Source: Sphingobium sp. SYK-6 (lineage in GTDB: Bacteria > Pseudomonadota > Alphaproteobacteria > Sphingomonadales > Sphingomonadaceae). Taken from it: a stretch of 64,000 nucleotides of DNA. Below, piece after piece: positions 25,072-34,208 of this stretch. Position 1 is the first letter of the stretch. Each line of letters begins with the position of its first letter. The DNA is taken from positions 3,566,501 to 3,630,500 of the forward strand of contig NC_015976.1 in NCBI RefSeq assembly GCF_000283515.1. Direction: 5' to 3'. Both the position numbers and the translations under genes were made by a program. Under the pieces are notes generated by a model, which was not told where the DNA came from, searched no databases, and saw nothing but the letters and a program-made list of their open reading frames with translations.

Positions 25072-25657
25072 GTTCCGCCTCACCCGATTCCATCCCGCTC
25101 GGTTCCGTCTCGTCCGATTCAGCCTCGCCTTCCGCCATTGCGTCCGCGTCGCCGCAGGGCTCCTGCAGGCGCTCATATACCACGTCCATGTCCTGGAGCA
25201 GCCGCTCCACCACCGCTGCTGCGTCCGCGTCCTCCGCGTCCCCGCCAGCCGCCGCCGCGCCGCGATCGGGTCGCGCTGATCGATGCGCCTCGAGCAGCCG
25301 AAGCCCCAGCATGGGCGCCGGGGCGCGAGTCAGTTTGATCTGCTTCACGCTGCTGGTCGCGCCGTCGAAAACCACTTCGGTCCGCACCGTGCCTTTCAAC
25401 GCCTGCAGCATCAGCGACAATTCGAGTTCGGAATAGCCATCGTCCACCGCCGCGCGCCATTGCCATGCGAAGATCTCGTCCCGTGCCTTGAGTTCATAGG
25501 CACCCGAGCGGCTGACGCCCGCCGCGCGTGCGGCCGCCGCCACATTGGGGTAGGCGGCGAGCGCGCTCAGGAAGAGCGACCTGCGCCGCCCCGACCAGCG
25601 AGAGCGGCGGCCCGGACGCGCGGCGCGACCGGCCGTGCCGTCTTGGCGATCCTTCAT
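25064..25657 (-). CDS. GTA gp1-type small terminase
   Basis: A 197-residue protein with a basic N-terminus (RAARPGRRSRWSGRRRSLFL), then a helix-turn-helix segment YPNVAAAARAAGVSRSGAYE, a central oligomerisation region (SELELSLMLQALKGTVRTEV) and an acidic tail rich in Glu/Asp. This is the layout of RcGTA gp1, a degenerate small terminase that no longer selects a specific pac site, in line with random packaging. It is the first gene of the cluster, with a candidate promoter about 80-105 bases upstream. Confidence 0.85.
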   Translation of the reverse strand: MKDRQDGTAGRAARPGRRSRWSGRRRSLFLSALAAYPNVAAAARAAGVSRSGAYELKARDEIFAWQWRAAVDDGYSELELSLMLQALKGTVRTEVVFDGATSSVKQIKLTRAPAPMLGLRLLEAHRSARPDRGAAAAGGDAEDADAAAVVERLLQDMDVVYERLQEPCGDADAMAEGEAESDETEPSGMESGEAERD

Positions 25658-25735
25658 CCGACGATGTCCTGTTGACTGGAGCCGTCCAGGCTGGCGCCCC
25701 GCGCCGCCGACTGACTCGAATTGCGATGTTGCGCT

Positions 25736-25764
25736 TCTCTAACCAGATAGCGTCACGATGTCAA
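25736..25764 (-). promoter_or_regulatory. Candidate promoter of the GTA cluster
   Basis: On the minus strand a perfect TTGACA (25759-25764) is followed after 17 bases by TAGAGA (25736-25741). The -10 is weak, which would fit an activator-dependent promoter. It leaves a leader of about 70 bases before gp1 and lies only 20 bases past the trmB stop. No palindromic lux-box was recognised beside it. Confidence 0.45.
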
Positions 25765-25783
25765 CATGAAAGTTCCAAATAGG

Positions 25784-26497
25784 TTAGTCTGGCCGCCGCC
25801 GATACCGGAAGTACCAGACCTCATGCCCCTTCTGGCGCGCTTTCGCTTCATAGCGGGTTTCGGGCCAACCGCCGGGGCGCTGGAGGAAGTCGCGCGGCGT
25901 CTCGCACAGCCATTCGAAGTCGGTCCGCCCGCGCATCGTCATCAGCGCCCAGCGCAGATAGACCGGATGATCGGTGCCGAAGCGGAATTCCCCGCCCGGC
26001 TTCAGCTTGGCGGCAATGAGGTCCACCGGGCCCTTGTTCATCATTCGCCGCTTGGCATGGCGCGCCTTGGGCCATGGATCGGGATGCAACAGGTAGACGA
26101 AGCTCAGCGCTCCGTCGGGAATGCGCGCCAGCACGTCGAGCGCATTGCCCATGTGCAGGCGGACATTGGCCAGGTGCCTGTCGCGCACATGCCCCAGCGC
26201 CCCGACCACACCATTGAGGAAGGGTTCGCAGCCGATGAAGCCGTGATCCGGCAGCATGTCCGCCCGGTAAGCGAGATGCTCGCCCGATCCGAAGCCGATC
26301 TCGAAATGCAGGGGCCGCTCGCCAAAGGCGCTCGGGCCGAACAGCCGCGTCGCGGTGATCTCCCCGTCCTCGGGCACGCTGATTGCCGGCAGCAGTTCCT
26401 CGACCAGCGCCTGCTGCCCCGCCCGCAGCTTGTGGCCGGACTGGCGCCCGTAAAGACGGTTGAGCGTGGTCGGATCGCCGGTTTTGAAAGCAGTCAT
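25784..26497 (-). CDS. trmB: tRNA (guanine-N7-)-methyltransferase
   Basis: A 237-residue class I methyltransferase that makes m7G46 in tRNA. HFEIGFGSGEHLAYRAD is the SAM-binding motif I with the family's E-I-G-F/G-x-G; GCEPFLNGV follows. VYLLHPDPWPKARHAKRRM is the diagnostic TrmB motif (hPDPWPKxRHxKRR), and FGTDHPVYLRWAL ends the core. Full length. It lies about 160 bases after metK on the same strand, separated by a terminator. Confidence 0.96.
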   Translation of the reverse strand: MTAFKTGDPTTLNRLYGRQSGHKLRAGQQALVEELLPAISVPEDGEITATRLFGPSAFGERPLHFEIGFGSGEHLAYRADMLPDHGFIGCEPFLNGVVGALGHVRDRHLANVRLHMGNALDVLARIPDGALSFVYLLHPDPWPKARHAKRRMMNKGPVDLIAAKLKPGGEFRFGTDHPVYLRWALMTMRGRTDFEWLCETPRDFLQRPGGWPETRYEAKARQKGHEVWYFRYRRRPD

Positions 26498-26582
26498 CGG
26501 CGCGTTCCTACTCCCTGCCGCGCCGAGCGCAAGAGGGGCCGGGCGCCGCGCCCTTCCCGCGATGGCCTTGCGCCTGCAAAGG

Positions 26583-26612
26583 AAAAGGCGCCCGCATGAT
26601 CGCGAGCGCCTT
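26583..26612 (-). terminator. Intrinsic terminator after metK
   Basis: On the minus strand AAGGCGC and GCGCCTT (a 7-bp stem, extendable by imperfect inner pairs) are followed by TTCCTTT. It lies 45 bases past the metK stop and upstream of trmB. Confidence 0.7.
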
Positions 26613-26656
26613 CCTGTCAGTCTGCGATGCCGCGCTCCCCGGCGAGGGAAGCAGCG

Positions 26657-27865
<1,209 letters not shown>

Positions 27866-27922
27866 CGGGGAACGCACCTTTCTTCTAGCGGCTCTGACAT
27901 GGCCGCGGTTGATATAAAGAAA
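27866..27922 (-). promoter_or_regulatory. Structured leader of metK, possible translational control element
   Basis: Reading the minus strand, TTTCTTT (27916-27922) comes first, then a GCGGC/GCCGC stem (27902-27906 with 27888-27892). AAGAAAGG (27877-27884), the only Shine-Dalgarno-like tract of metK, follows. TTTCTT can pair with AAGAAA around the central stem and would mask the ribosome site. SAM-binding leaders upstream of metK are known in alphaproteobacteria, but I cannot match this one to SAM-II or SAM/SAH motifs. Confidence 0.35.
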
Positions 27923-27938
27923 TGTTTATGTGTGCCCC

Positions 27939-29513
27939 TTAGCGGTTGCGTCGCCCAATGGCAACGCCGCTAACGATAAGCAAAGCAGCGAGCGTGAGAG
28001 GGAGGATGTTGCCCCAGCGGGCGAAGGGCGTCGGTCCGGTCGCGGCGGGCAGGCGCGCATCGAAAGCGCCGGCCGTGCCGTGCGGAATGGCGGCCACCAC
28101 GTGCCCGGCGGCATCCACGAGTGCCGAGATGCCGGTGGGTGTCGAGCGGATCACCGGCAGCCCTTCCTCGATTCCCCGCAGCCGCGCCTGCGCGAGATGC
28201 TGCGGCGGCCCCCAGGTGCCGAACCAGGCGTCATTGGACGGGTTGAAGATGAACTCCGGACGGTTCGCGCGGTCGATGATCTGGCCGGAGAACACGATCT
28301 CGTAGCAGATCTGCACTGCCATGCGCAGCGATGGCCGCTCCGGCGCGCCGGGCAGGTCCAGCGTGCGCGGCCCCGGCCCGGGCCAGAAATCGATGTCGCC
28401 GGGCACCAGCCGCGCAAGACCGATGCCCGAGAGCAGCGATCGCATCGGCAGATATTCGCCATAAGGGACGAGATGCGCCTTGTCGTAGCGCCCGAGCAGC
28501 GCGCCGCGCGCGTCCATCACCCACAGGCTGTTGTTGGCGCCTTCCAGCACATTGGCGTCCATGATCCCGTCCCGCTCGCGGAAATGGAACTTGTCGCCGC
28601 CCAGCATCAGCAGGTCGCCCGGCCCCAGCAGCGAGGCGATGCGCGCGCGCCAGGCCGGTTCCATGTCGAGAATGGCGGGCACGGCGGCTTCCGGCCAGAA
28701 CACCAGTCGCGGCGCTCCGCCCGGCGCGCCGGTCAGCGCGGAGAGGCGACGGAAATTCAGTTCCTCGAGCTGCGGATCATATTTCTCGTTCTGGTTGATG
28801 TTGGGCTGGACGACGCGAATCGCCACGCCACCGCCCTCGACCGGTGCGCCGACCTGCCCGGCGCGCAGCAGGCCGAGCAGCGCGACCAGCACGAGGCCGC
28901 CCGCCACCATCGCCGCCGGGCGCCATTGCCGGTGCGCGGCCCACCACAGCGCGCCTGCCGCGAGCATGGCGACAAGGCCCAGGCCATAAGTGCCGATCGC
29001 GATCGCGAGCTGGTCGACGCCGGTGCCCAGCCAGATCACGCCCAGCGGGTTCCAGGCAAAGCCGGTGAACATCGTGGCGCGCAGATATTCCGTCAGCAGC
29101 CACGCGCAGCCGAGGAACAGCGCGAAGAGCTGCGGCCGCCCGCGCCCGAGCTGCCAGCCGATGAGCGCGGCCATGGCCGGATAGAAAGCGAGGTAGAAGG
29201 AGAGGAGGAGAATGGCGGGATAGCCGAGCCAGTGCGGCATGGCGTCCTGGAAGGTGAAGGCGTGGGCGATCCAGTTGAGCCCTACGGTGAACTGCCCCAG
29301 GCCGAAGGCATAGCCGATGCGCGCGGCCTCGCGCCGGCTCGGGGCGCGCCAGAGCAGTTGCATGAACAGCGCCAGCATCGCCAGCATCACGGGCCACAGG
29401 TGCAGCGGCTCGAAGCCGGTCGCGGAGAGGACGCCCGCGCCCAGGGCCACGAGGCCCGGCCGTTTCGCGAGCCATGCCTGCGCGGCTGCCCGATCGATTG
29501 TCTGGATTTTCAT
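27939..29513 (-). CDS. lnt: Apolipoprotein N-acyltransferase
   Basis: A 524-residue inner-membrane enzyme that adds the third acyl chain to lipoproteins. The N-terminal 210 residues hold six to seven hydrophobic segments. The periplasmic nitrilase domain has the catalytic triad in VFWPEAAVP (E275), [16 protein letters not shown] (K345) and [12 protein letters not shown] (C403). A last hydrophobic helix ends the protein. AGGAG lies upstream of the ATG at 29513; an in-frame start at 29594 would overlap the divergent VOC gene and has no support. metK follows on the same strand. Confidence 0.96.
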   Translation of the reverse strand: MKIQTIDRAAAQAWLAKRPGLVALGAGVLSATGFEPLHLWPVMLAMLALFMQLLWRAPSRREAARIGYAFGLGQFTVGLNWIAHAFTFQDAMPHWLGYPAILLLSFYLAFYPAMAALIGWQLGRGRPQLFALFLGCAWLLTEYLRATMFTGFAWNPLGVIWLGTGVDQLAIAIGTYGLGLVAMLAAGALWWAAHRQWRPAAMVAGGLVLVALLGLLRAGQVGAPVEGGGVAIRVVQPNINQNEKYDPQLEELNFRRLSALTGAPGGAPRLVFWPEAAVPAILDMEPAWRARIASLLGPGDLLMLGGDKFHFRERDGIMDANVLEGANNSLWVMDARGALLGRYDKAHLVPYGEYLPMRSLLSGIGLARLVPGDIDFWPGPGPRTLDLPGAPERPSLRMAVQICYEIVFSGQIIDRANRPEFIFNPSNDAWFGTWGPPQHLAQARLRGIEEGLPVIRSTPTGISALVDAAGHVVAAIPHGTAGAFDARLPAATGPTPFARWGNILPLTLAALLIVSGVAIGRRNR

Positions 29514-29577
29514 CTTGGGCGCTCCTATCGCGCGCCTTGATGACAGTTGCAATTCCGCGCTGACCGGAGGCCCGCCG

Positions 29578-29994
29578 ATGAGACCCTTCCACATCGCCTT
29601 TCCCGTCCACGATCTTGCCGCTGCGCGCGCTTTCTACGGGGACGTCATGGGCTGCCGGGAAGGGCGCAGCAGCGACTCCTGGATCGATTTCGATCTTTAT
29701 GGCCACCAGATCGTCGCGCATCTCGATCCGGCCGGAAAGGCGCATGACCCGATCCGCAACCCGGTCGACGGCCACGACGTGCCGGTCCCGCATTTCGGTG
29801 TCATCCTTGACCGGGCGGACTGGGACGATCTCGCCGCGCGGATGAAAGCGGCCGGCACGCGCTTCGTCATCGAGCCCTATGTGCGCTTCGCGGGCGAGGT
29901 CGGCGAGCAGGCGACGATGTTCTTCCTCGATCCGAGCGGCAATGCGCTCGAATTCAAGAGCTTCGCCAGCGACGACATGATCTTCGCCACCTGA
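29578..29994 (+). CDS. VOC (glyoxalase/bleomycin-resistance) family protein
   Basis: A 138-residue vicinal-oxygen-chelate protein with two beta-alpha-beta modules: [20 protein letters not shown] at the start and [19 protein letters not shown] in the second half. It ends with [16 protein letters not shown], the usual metal-ligand Glu motif. Candidate metal ligands are His5, His66-type residues and the Glu of LEFK. The substrate is unknown. GGAGG precedes the ATG. It is divergent from lnt and convergent with the AraC gene. Confidence 0.9.
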   Translation: MRPFHIAFPVHDLAAARAFYGDVMGCREGRSSDSWIDFDLYGHQIVAHLDPAGKAHDPIRNPVDGHDVPVPHFGVILDRADWDDLAARMKAAGTRFVIEPYVRFAGEVGEQATMFFLDPSGNALEFKSFASDDMIFAT

Positions 29995-30034
29995 GCCGGG
30001 GCCGGGAGCGCCCGCGGCACCGAACGCCGGACTC

Positions 30035-30931
30035 TCAGGCGGCGTTCAGATAGTCGCGGCCCATCTGCATGCGGTCGATGTCCTGGCGCGGCGGCGCGCC
30101 GAACAGCCGGCGATATTCCCGGCTGAACTGCGAGGGGCTGTCATAGCCCACGGCGAAGCCCGCGCTGCCCGCGCTCACGCCTTCCGCCAGCATCAGCCGC
30201 CGTGCTTCCTGCAGGCGCAGCTGCTTTTGATATTCGAGCGGCGTCATCCGCGTGATCGCCTTGAAATGCTCGTGTAGCGAGGATTCGCTCATGCCGGCCG
30301 CCGCGGCGATGTCCCGGATGCGCAGCTGCTCGCGGAACTGCCCACGAATCCGGGCGATCGCGCGGCTCACCTGGCTGAGATGGCTGTCGGCCGCCGCGAG
30401 GTGCCGCAATGTCGCGCCGTGCGGTCCGGTCAGCAGCCGGTAGAGGATTTCCCGCTCGATCAGCGGCGCGAGCGTGGGCACGGCCTGCGGCTGATCGAGC
30501 AGCTTCACCAGCCGGCAGGCCGCGTCGATGAGGTCCGGGTCGCTGGGATAGACGGCGAGGGCCGGCGTGGGCGCGGCGCGGGCCGTCAGTCCCTGCGCTA
30601 TGATGAGGTCCGCCAGCGCGGAGAGATCGAGGTCGATCTGGCAGCAGAGATAGGGCGCGCCCTCCCTCGCCTCGATGATGTGCCCGGTCAGCGGAAGGTC
30701 CACCGAGACGACGAGATAATGCGAGGCGTCATAGACCAGGCTATGGTCGTGAAGCGAGACCCGCTTGGCACCCTGGGCGATCAGGCAAAGCGACGCTTTG
30801 TAGACGGACGGTATGGGCAGCGTCGGCCGATCCGCCCGAAAGAGGGACAGGCACCCGACCGAGGTGCCATACATCCCCGTCGCCGGGGCATGCCGTGTGA
30901 TGATCTCCGCGAGCGTCTGCATCCTGTCCAT
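30035..30931 (-). CDS. AraC-family transcriptional regulator (AraC_N type)
   Basis: A 298-residue regulator. The N-terminal half (VGCLSLFRADRPTLPIPSVY, CLIAQGAKRVSLHD) is the AraC_N sensor type common in regulators of short-chain dehydrogenases. The C-terminal half carries two helix-turn-helix motifs: IRDIAAAAGMSESSLHEHFK and AVGYDSPSQFSREYRRLFG. It is divergent from the SDR gene at 31076, with 144 bases between them, the usual layout of an AraC regulator and its target. Confidence 0.93.
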   Translation of the reverse strand: MDRMQTLAEIITRHAPATGMYGTSVGCLSLFRADRPTLPIPSVYKASLCLIAQGAKRVSLHDHSLVYDASHYLVVSVDLPLTGHIIEAREGAPYLCCQIDLDLSALADLIIAQGLTARAAPTPALAVYPSDPDLIDAACRLVKLLDQPQAVPTLAPLIEREILYRLLTGPHGATLRHLAAADSHLSQVSRAIARIRGQFREQLRIRDIAAAAGMSESSLHEHFKAITRMTPLEYQKQLRLQEARRLMLAEGVSAGSAGFAVGYDSPSQFSREYRRLFGAPPRQDIDRMQMGRDYLNAA

Positions 30932-31075
30932 GCCCTTCCTGTCCCTCAGGATGGACCGGAGCGCAAGCGGCGCGCACCGATTTCGGAGGATCGTGCAATT
31001 CGGACGGACGATCGATCTACCGCGTCCCGCCCCCTTCGCTGCATTTCGGGGTCACCAACAGCGAAGGAGTTCATC

Positions 31076-31801
31076 ATGACTGGAGTGACCGACAAGATCA
31101 TACTCGTGACCGGCGCCTCGAGCGGCATCGGTGAAGCGACGGTGCGCGAACTCGTCCAAGGCGGCGCGAAGCTGTTCATCGGTGCCCGCCGGGGCGATCG
31201 CCTGCAGGCGCTGGCGGAGGAGCTCGGCGAGCAGGTCGCTTGGCAAGTGCTGGACGTGACCGATTCCGACAGCGTCGAGGCCTTCGTCGCCGCTGCCGAG
31301 GCGCGCTTCGGGCGCGTCGATGCGCTGGTGAACAATGCCGGCGTCATGCCTCTCTCTCCGCTCGCGGCGCTCAAGCGCGACGAGTGGAAGAAGATGATCG
31401 ACGTCAACATCCATGGCGTGCTGAACGGCATTGCCGCGGTCCTGCCGCGCTTCGTCGCGCAGCGCTCGGGCCATGTCGTCAATGTCGCCTCCATCGCGGC
31501 GCATTTCGTGATGCCCACGGCGGCGGTCTATTGCGCCACCAAACATGCCGTCTGGGCCATCACCGACGGCCTGCGGCAGGAGCATGACGACATCCGCGCG
31601 ACCGTCATTTCCCCCGGCGTGGTCGCGACCGAGCTCGGCCATGACATCACGGACCAGAATGTCGCGGCGGCATTGCAGGAGTGGCGCAGGAAGTCGCTGA
31701 CGCCCGACGCGATCGCCCGCGCGATCCGCTTCGCGCTCGAACAGCCCGAGGGCGTGGACATCAACGAGATCGTCGTCCGGCCCACTGCCGCCGGGATGTG
31801 A
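31076..31801 (+). CDS. Short-chain dehydrogenase/reductase
   Basis: A 241-residue classical SDR: cofactor motif VTGASSGIGEATVREL (TGxxxGxG), NNAG in DALVNNAGVMPLS, catalytic Ser in NVASIAAHF and YCATKHAVW with the Tyr-x3-Lys pair. The Arg pair in IGARRGDR suggests NADP(H). The substrate is unknown; close relatives reduce carbonyls under oxidative or electrophile stress. A GAAGGAG lies upstream of the ATG. Likely controlled by the divergent AraC protein. Confidence 0.94.
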   Translation: MTGVTDKIILVTGASSGIGEATVRELVQGGAKLFIGARRGDRLQALAEELGEQVAWQVLDVTDSDSVEAFVAAAEARFGRVDALVNNAGVMPLSPLAALKRDEWKKMIDVNIHGVLNGIAAVLPRFVAQRSGHVVNVASIAAHFVMPTAAVYCATKHAVWAITDGLRQEHDDIRATVISPGVVATELGHDITDQNVAAALQEWRRKSLTPDAIARAIRFALEQPEGVDINEIVVRPTAAGM

Positions 31802-31946
31802 TTCGCGTCAGGGGAGGCTGCGCCTTCCCTGAGCGCCATGGCCGCCGGTGCCCCATCGGCGACCATGTCCGCTTTGCGCACTGCCGGCCCCGCTTCCGAC
31901 CTGCCTCCCCGAGCAAAACACTCGCTTTCGCCGCCGCCCTCATATT

Positions 31947-32720
31947 ATGGGCGCTTTCATGCCCGCCACGCCCGCCTGGCCTCCGCGATCCGCTCCGCGC
32001 CTCTTCGTCGAGGCAGCGCTGGGTGCGGGCGTCGCCGTGCCGGTGGACGGCAATGGCGCCCATTATCTCATCTCCGTGATGCGGATCCGGGAAGGCGACA
32101 CTGTCCTCCTGTTCGATGGCCGCGCAGGGGAATGGGCTGCAACGGCCGGGCAGGTCCGCAAGCGCGATCTCGTCCTCCAGTGCACGCAGCAGACGCGCCC
32201 GCTCGAATCGGTGCCGGATTTCTGGCTCTGCGCCGCGCCGATCCGCAAGGGCCGCATCGATCTGGTGGCGGAGAAGGCCTGCGAGCTGGGCGTCGCGCGC
32301 CTCGTGCCTGTGCTCGCCGAGCGCTGCGTGGTGGACAAGGTCAATGCGGACCGGCTGCATGCCCATCTGGTGGAGGCGGCCGAGCAATGCGGCCGCACTG
32401 CCCTGCCCGCGCTGGCCGATCTTACGCCCCTCGCCGCGCTGCTGGCGGACTGGCCGCAGGGCCGCACCCTGTTCTTCGCGGACGAGACCGGCGGCGCGCC
32501 CATGCGCGATGCCTTCGCCGCGCATCCCGGTCCGGCGGCGCTGCTCGTCGGCCCGGAAGGCGGCTTCGCACCGGCCGAACGGGCGCTGATCCGCGCTCAT
32601 CCCGGCGCGCGTCCCATCTCGCTCGGCCCGCGCATCCTGCGCGCGGAAACCGCCGCCATCGCGGCCACCGCCTGCTGGATGGCGATCAACGGCGACTGGA
32701 CAAGTTGCGAAACGAAATGA
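31947..32720 (+). CDS. rsmE: 16S rRNA (uracil(1498)-N(3))-methyltransferase
   Basis: A 257-residue SPOUT-class methyltransferase. An N-terminal PUA-like part (APRLFVEAALGAGVAVPV, HYLISVMRIREGDTVLLFDG) precedes KGRIDLVAEKACELGVARLV and the knot motifs LLVGPEGGFAPAERAL and LGPRILRAETAAIAA, which are diagnostic for RsmE. It methylates U1498 in the decoding site. Starts at 31947 or 31959 are both possible; neither has a clear ribosome site. gshA follows 62 bases later on the same strand. Confidence 0.94.
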   Translation: MGAFMPATPAWPPRSAPRLFVEAALGAGVAVPVDGNGAHYLISVMRIREGDTVLLFDGRAGEWAATAGQVRKRDLVLQCTQQTRPLESVPDFWLCAAPIRKGRIDLVAEKACELGVARLVPVLAERCVVDKVNADRLHAHLVEAAEQCGRTALPALADLTPLAALLADWPQGRTLFFADETGGAPMRDAFAAHPGPAALLVGPEGGFAPAERALIRAHPGARPISLGPRILRAETAAIAATACWMAINGDWTSCETK

Positions 32721-32782
32721 AATTGCACGCCTCCCGCAAAGACCCTATGGGCCCCGGCGAAGGGTGAGGACACGAACCGGCC

Positions 32783-34156
32783 ATGAGCACACGCACTGAA
32801 TCGACCGGCAAGGACGACATCATCGAATCCCGGGACCAGCTGGTCAGCCTGTTCGAGCGCGGCGAGAAGCCGCCGACCGACTGGAAGATCGGCACCGAGC
32901 ACGAGAAGTTCGTCTATCGCAAGGCCGATTACCGCGCGCCTTCCTATGACGAGCCCGGCGGCATCCGCGATCTGCTCGAGGGGCTGCGCGCTTATGGCTG
33001 GGAGCCCGTCATGGAAGGCGGCAATGTCATTGCGCTCGCCGGCGCGGATGGCGGCATCAGCCTGGAGCCTGCCGGCCAGCTCGAGCTGTCCGGCGCGGCG
33101 CGCGACAATCTGCATGAGACCTGCGCCGAGACCGGCCGCCATCTCGAGCAGGTGAAGGCGGTGGGCGATCGGCTCGGCCTGGGCTTCCTCGGCCTTGGCA
33201 TGTGGCCGGACAAGACGCGCGCGGAACTGCCCGTCATGCCCAAGGGCCGCTATGCCATCATGCTGCGCCACATGCCGCGCGTCGGCAGTCTCGGGCTCGA
33301 CATGATGCTGCGCACCTGCACCATCCAGGTCAATCTCGATTATTCGGACGAAACGCGGATGGCGAAGATGTTCCGCGTCTCCCTCGCGCTCCAGCCGCTC
33401 GCGACGGCCCTGTTCGCCAACTCGCCGTTCACGGAAGGCAAGCCCAACGGCTATCTTTCCTATCGCAGCCACATCTGGTCGGATACCGATCCGGCACGCA
33501 CCGGCATGCTGCCTTTCGTCTTCGAGGATGGCTTCGGTTACGAGCGCTATGCCGACTATGCGCTCGATGTGCCGATGTACTTCGTCTACCGGGACGGGAA
33601 ATATATCGACGCCGCCGGCCAGAACTTCCGCGATTTTCTGGAAGGCCGGCTCCCCGCGCTGCCCGGTGAGAAGCCGCGCATGAGCGACTGGTCGGACCAT
33701 CTCTCCACCGCCTTTCCCGAAGTGCGCATGAAGAGCTTCCTGGAGATGCGCGGCGCGGATGGTGGCCCGTGGAACCGCATCTGCGCGCTGCCCGCTTTCT
33801 GGGTGGGCCTGCTCTATGACGATGCCGCGCTGGATGCGGCATGGGATGTGGTGAGGCACTGGACGATGGACGCGCGCGAGACGCTGCGGGCCGAAGTGCC
33901 CCGGCTCGGCCTCGCCACGCCGCTGGGCGACGGACGCACGCTGCGCGACATCGCGGCGCAGGTGCTGGACATCGCGCGCGCCGGCCTTGCCGCCCGCGCC
34001 CGGCTCAACAGCATCGGCGACAATGAGACCGGCTATCTCGCCGCGCTCGATGAAGTGGTGGCGAGCGGCCGCACCCATGCCGAGCGCCTGCTGGCGCGCT
34101 ATGAGGGCGCATGGGGCGGCGACATCTCGCGCATCTATGCCGAGGAAAGCTACTGA
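32783..34156 (+). CDS. gshA: Glutamate-cysteine ligase (alphaproteobacterial/plant type)
   Basis: A 457-residue enzyme for the first step of glutathione synthesis. WKIGTEHEKFVYRK is the ATP/glutamate-binding start; GGISLEPAGQLELSGA and LGLGMWPDKTRAELPVMPKG follow, and TCTIQVNLDYSDE provides further metal ligands. This is the GCS2/plant-like form typical of alphaproteobacteria. It fits with the two GST genes in the window that need glutathione. No strong Shine-Dalgarno sequence; the ATG is set by homology of the N-terminus. Confidence 0.95.
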   Translation: MSTRTESTGKDDIIESRDQLVSLFERGEKPPTDWKIGTEHEKFVYRKADYRAPSYDEPGGIRDLLEGLRAYGWEPVMEGGNVIALAGADGGISLEPAGQLELSGAARDNLHETCAETGRHLEQVKAVGDRLGLGFLGLGMWPDKTRAELPVMPKGRYAIMLRHMPRVGSLGLDMMLRTCTIQVNLDYSDETRMAKMFRVSLALQPLATALFANSPFTEGKPNGYLSYRSHIWSDTDPARTGMLPFVFEDGFGYERYADYALDVPMYFVYRDGKYIDAAGQNFRDFLEGRLPALPGEKPRMSDWSDHLSTAFPEVRMKSFLEMRGADGGPWNRICALPAFWVGLLYDDAALDAAWDVVRHWTMDARETLRAEVPRLGLATPLGDGRTLRDIAAQVLDIARAGLAARARLNSIGDNETGYLAALDEVVASGRTHAERLLARYEGAWGGDISRIYAEESY

Positions 34157-34208
34157 ACGTCGCCGCCGCCCTTCAGGCGCGGCGGAGTGACGGAACGACC
34201 TCCGCCGG

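Larger units (their letters stand above)
10817..25657 (-). mobile_element. Gene transfer agent (GTA) structural cluster, domesticated phage head and tail genes
   Basis: Sixteen phage-derived genes plus one regulator lie on one strand in the order terminases, portal, protease, capsid, connectors, tail, baseplate. The order, the small sizes, the GTA-specific short tape measure, the DUF2163 and NlpC/P60 genes and the absence of integrase, repressor, replication or lysis genes match the Rhodobacter capsulatus type GTA rather than a prophage. GTA particles package random host DNA. The base composition matches the chromosome, as expected for a long-resident element. Differences from RcGTA are an inserted luxR-type gene, no gp7 gene, a 776-residue gp12 and a 741-residue gp15. 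No frameshift was seen, so the cluster looks functional. Confidence 0.93.

Noticed and set aside
10817-25657. Interpretation as an active prophage
   Set aside because: No integrase, repressor, replication, holin or endolysin genes and no attachment repeats; gene order and sizes fit a GTA.
27930-29540. A 536-codon open frame on the plus strand opposite lnt
   Set aside because: Opposite an intact lnt with all catalytic residues; composition rich in Arg, His and Gln.
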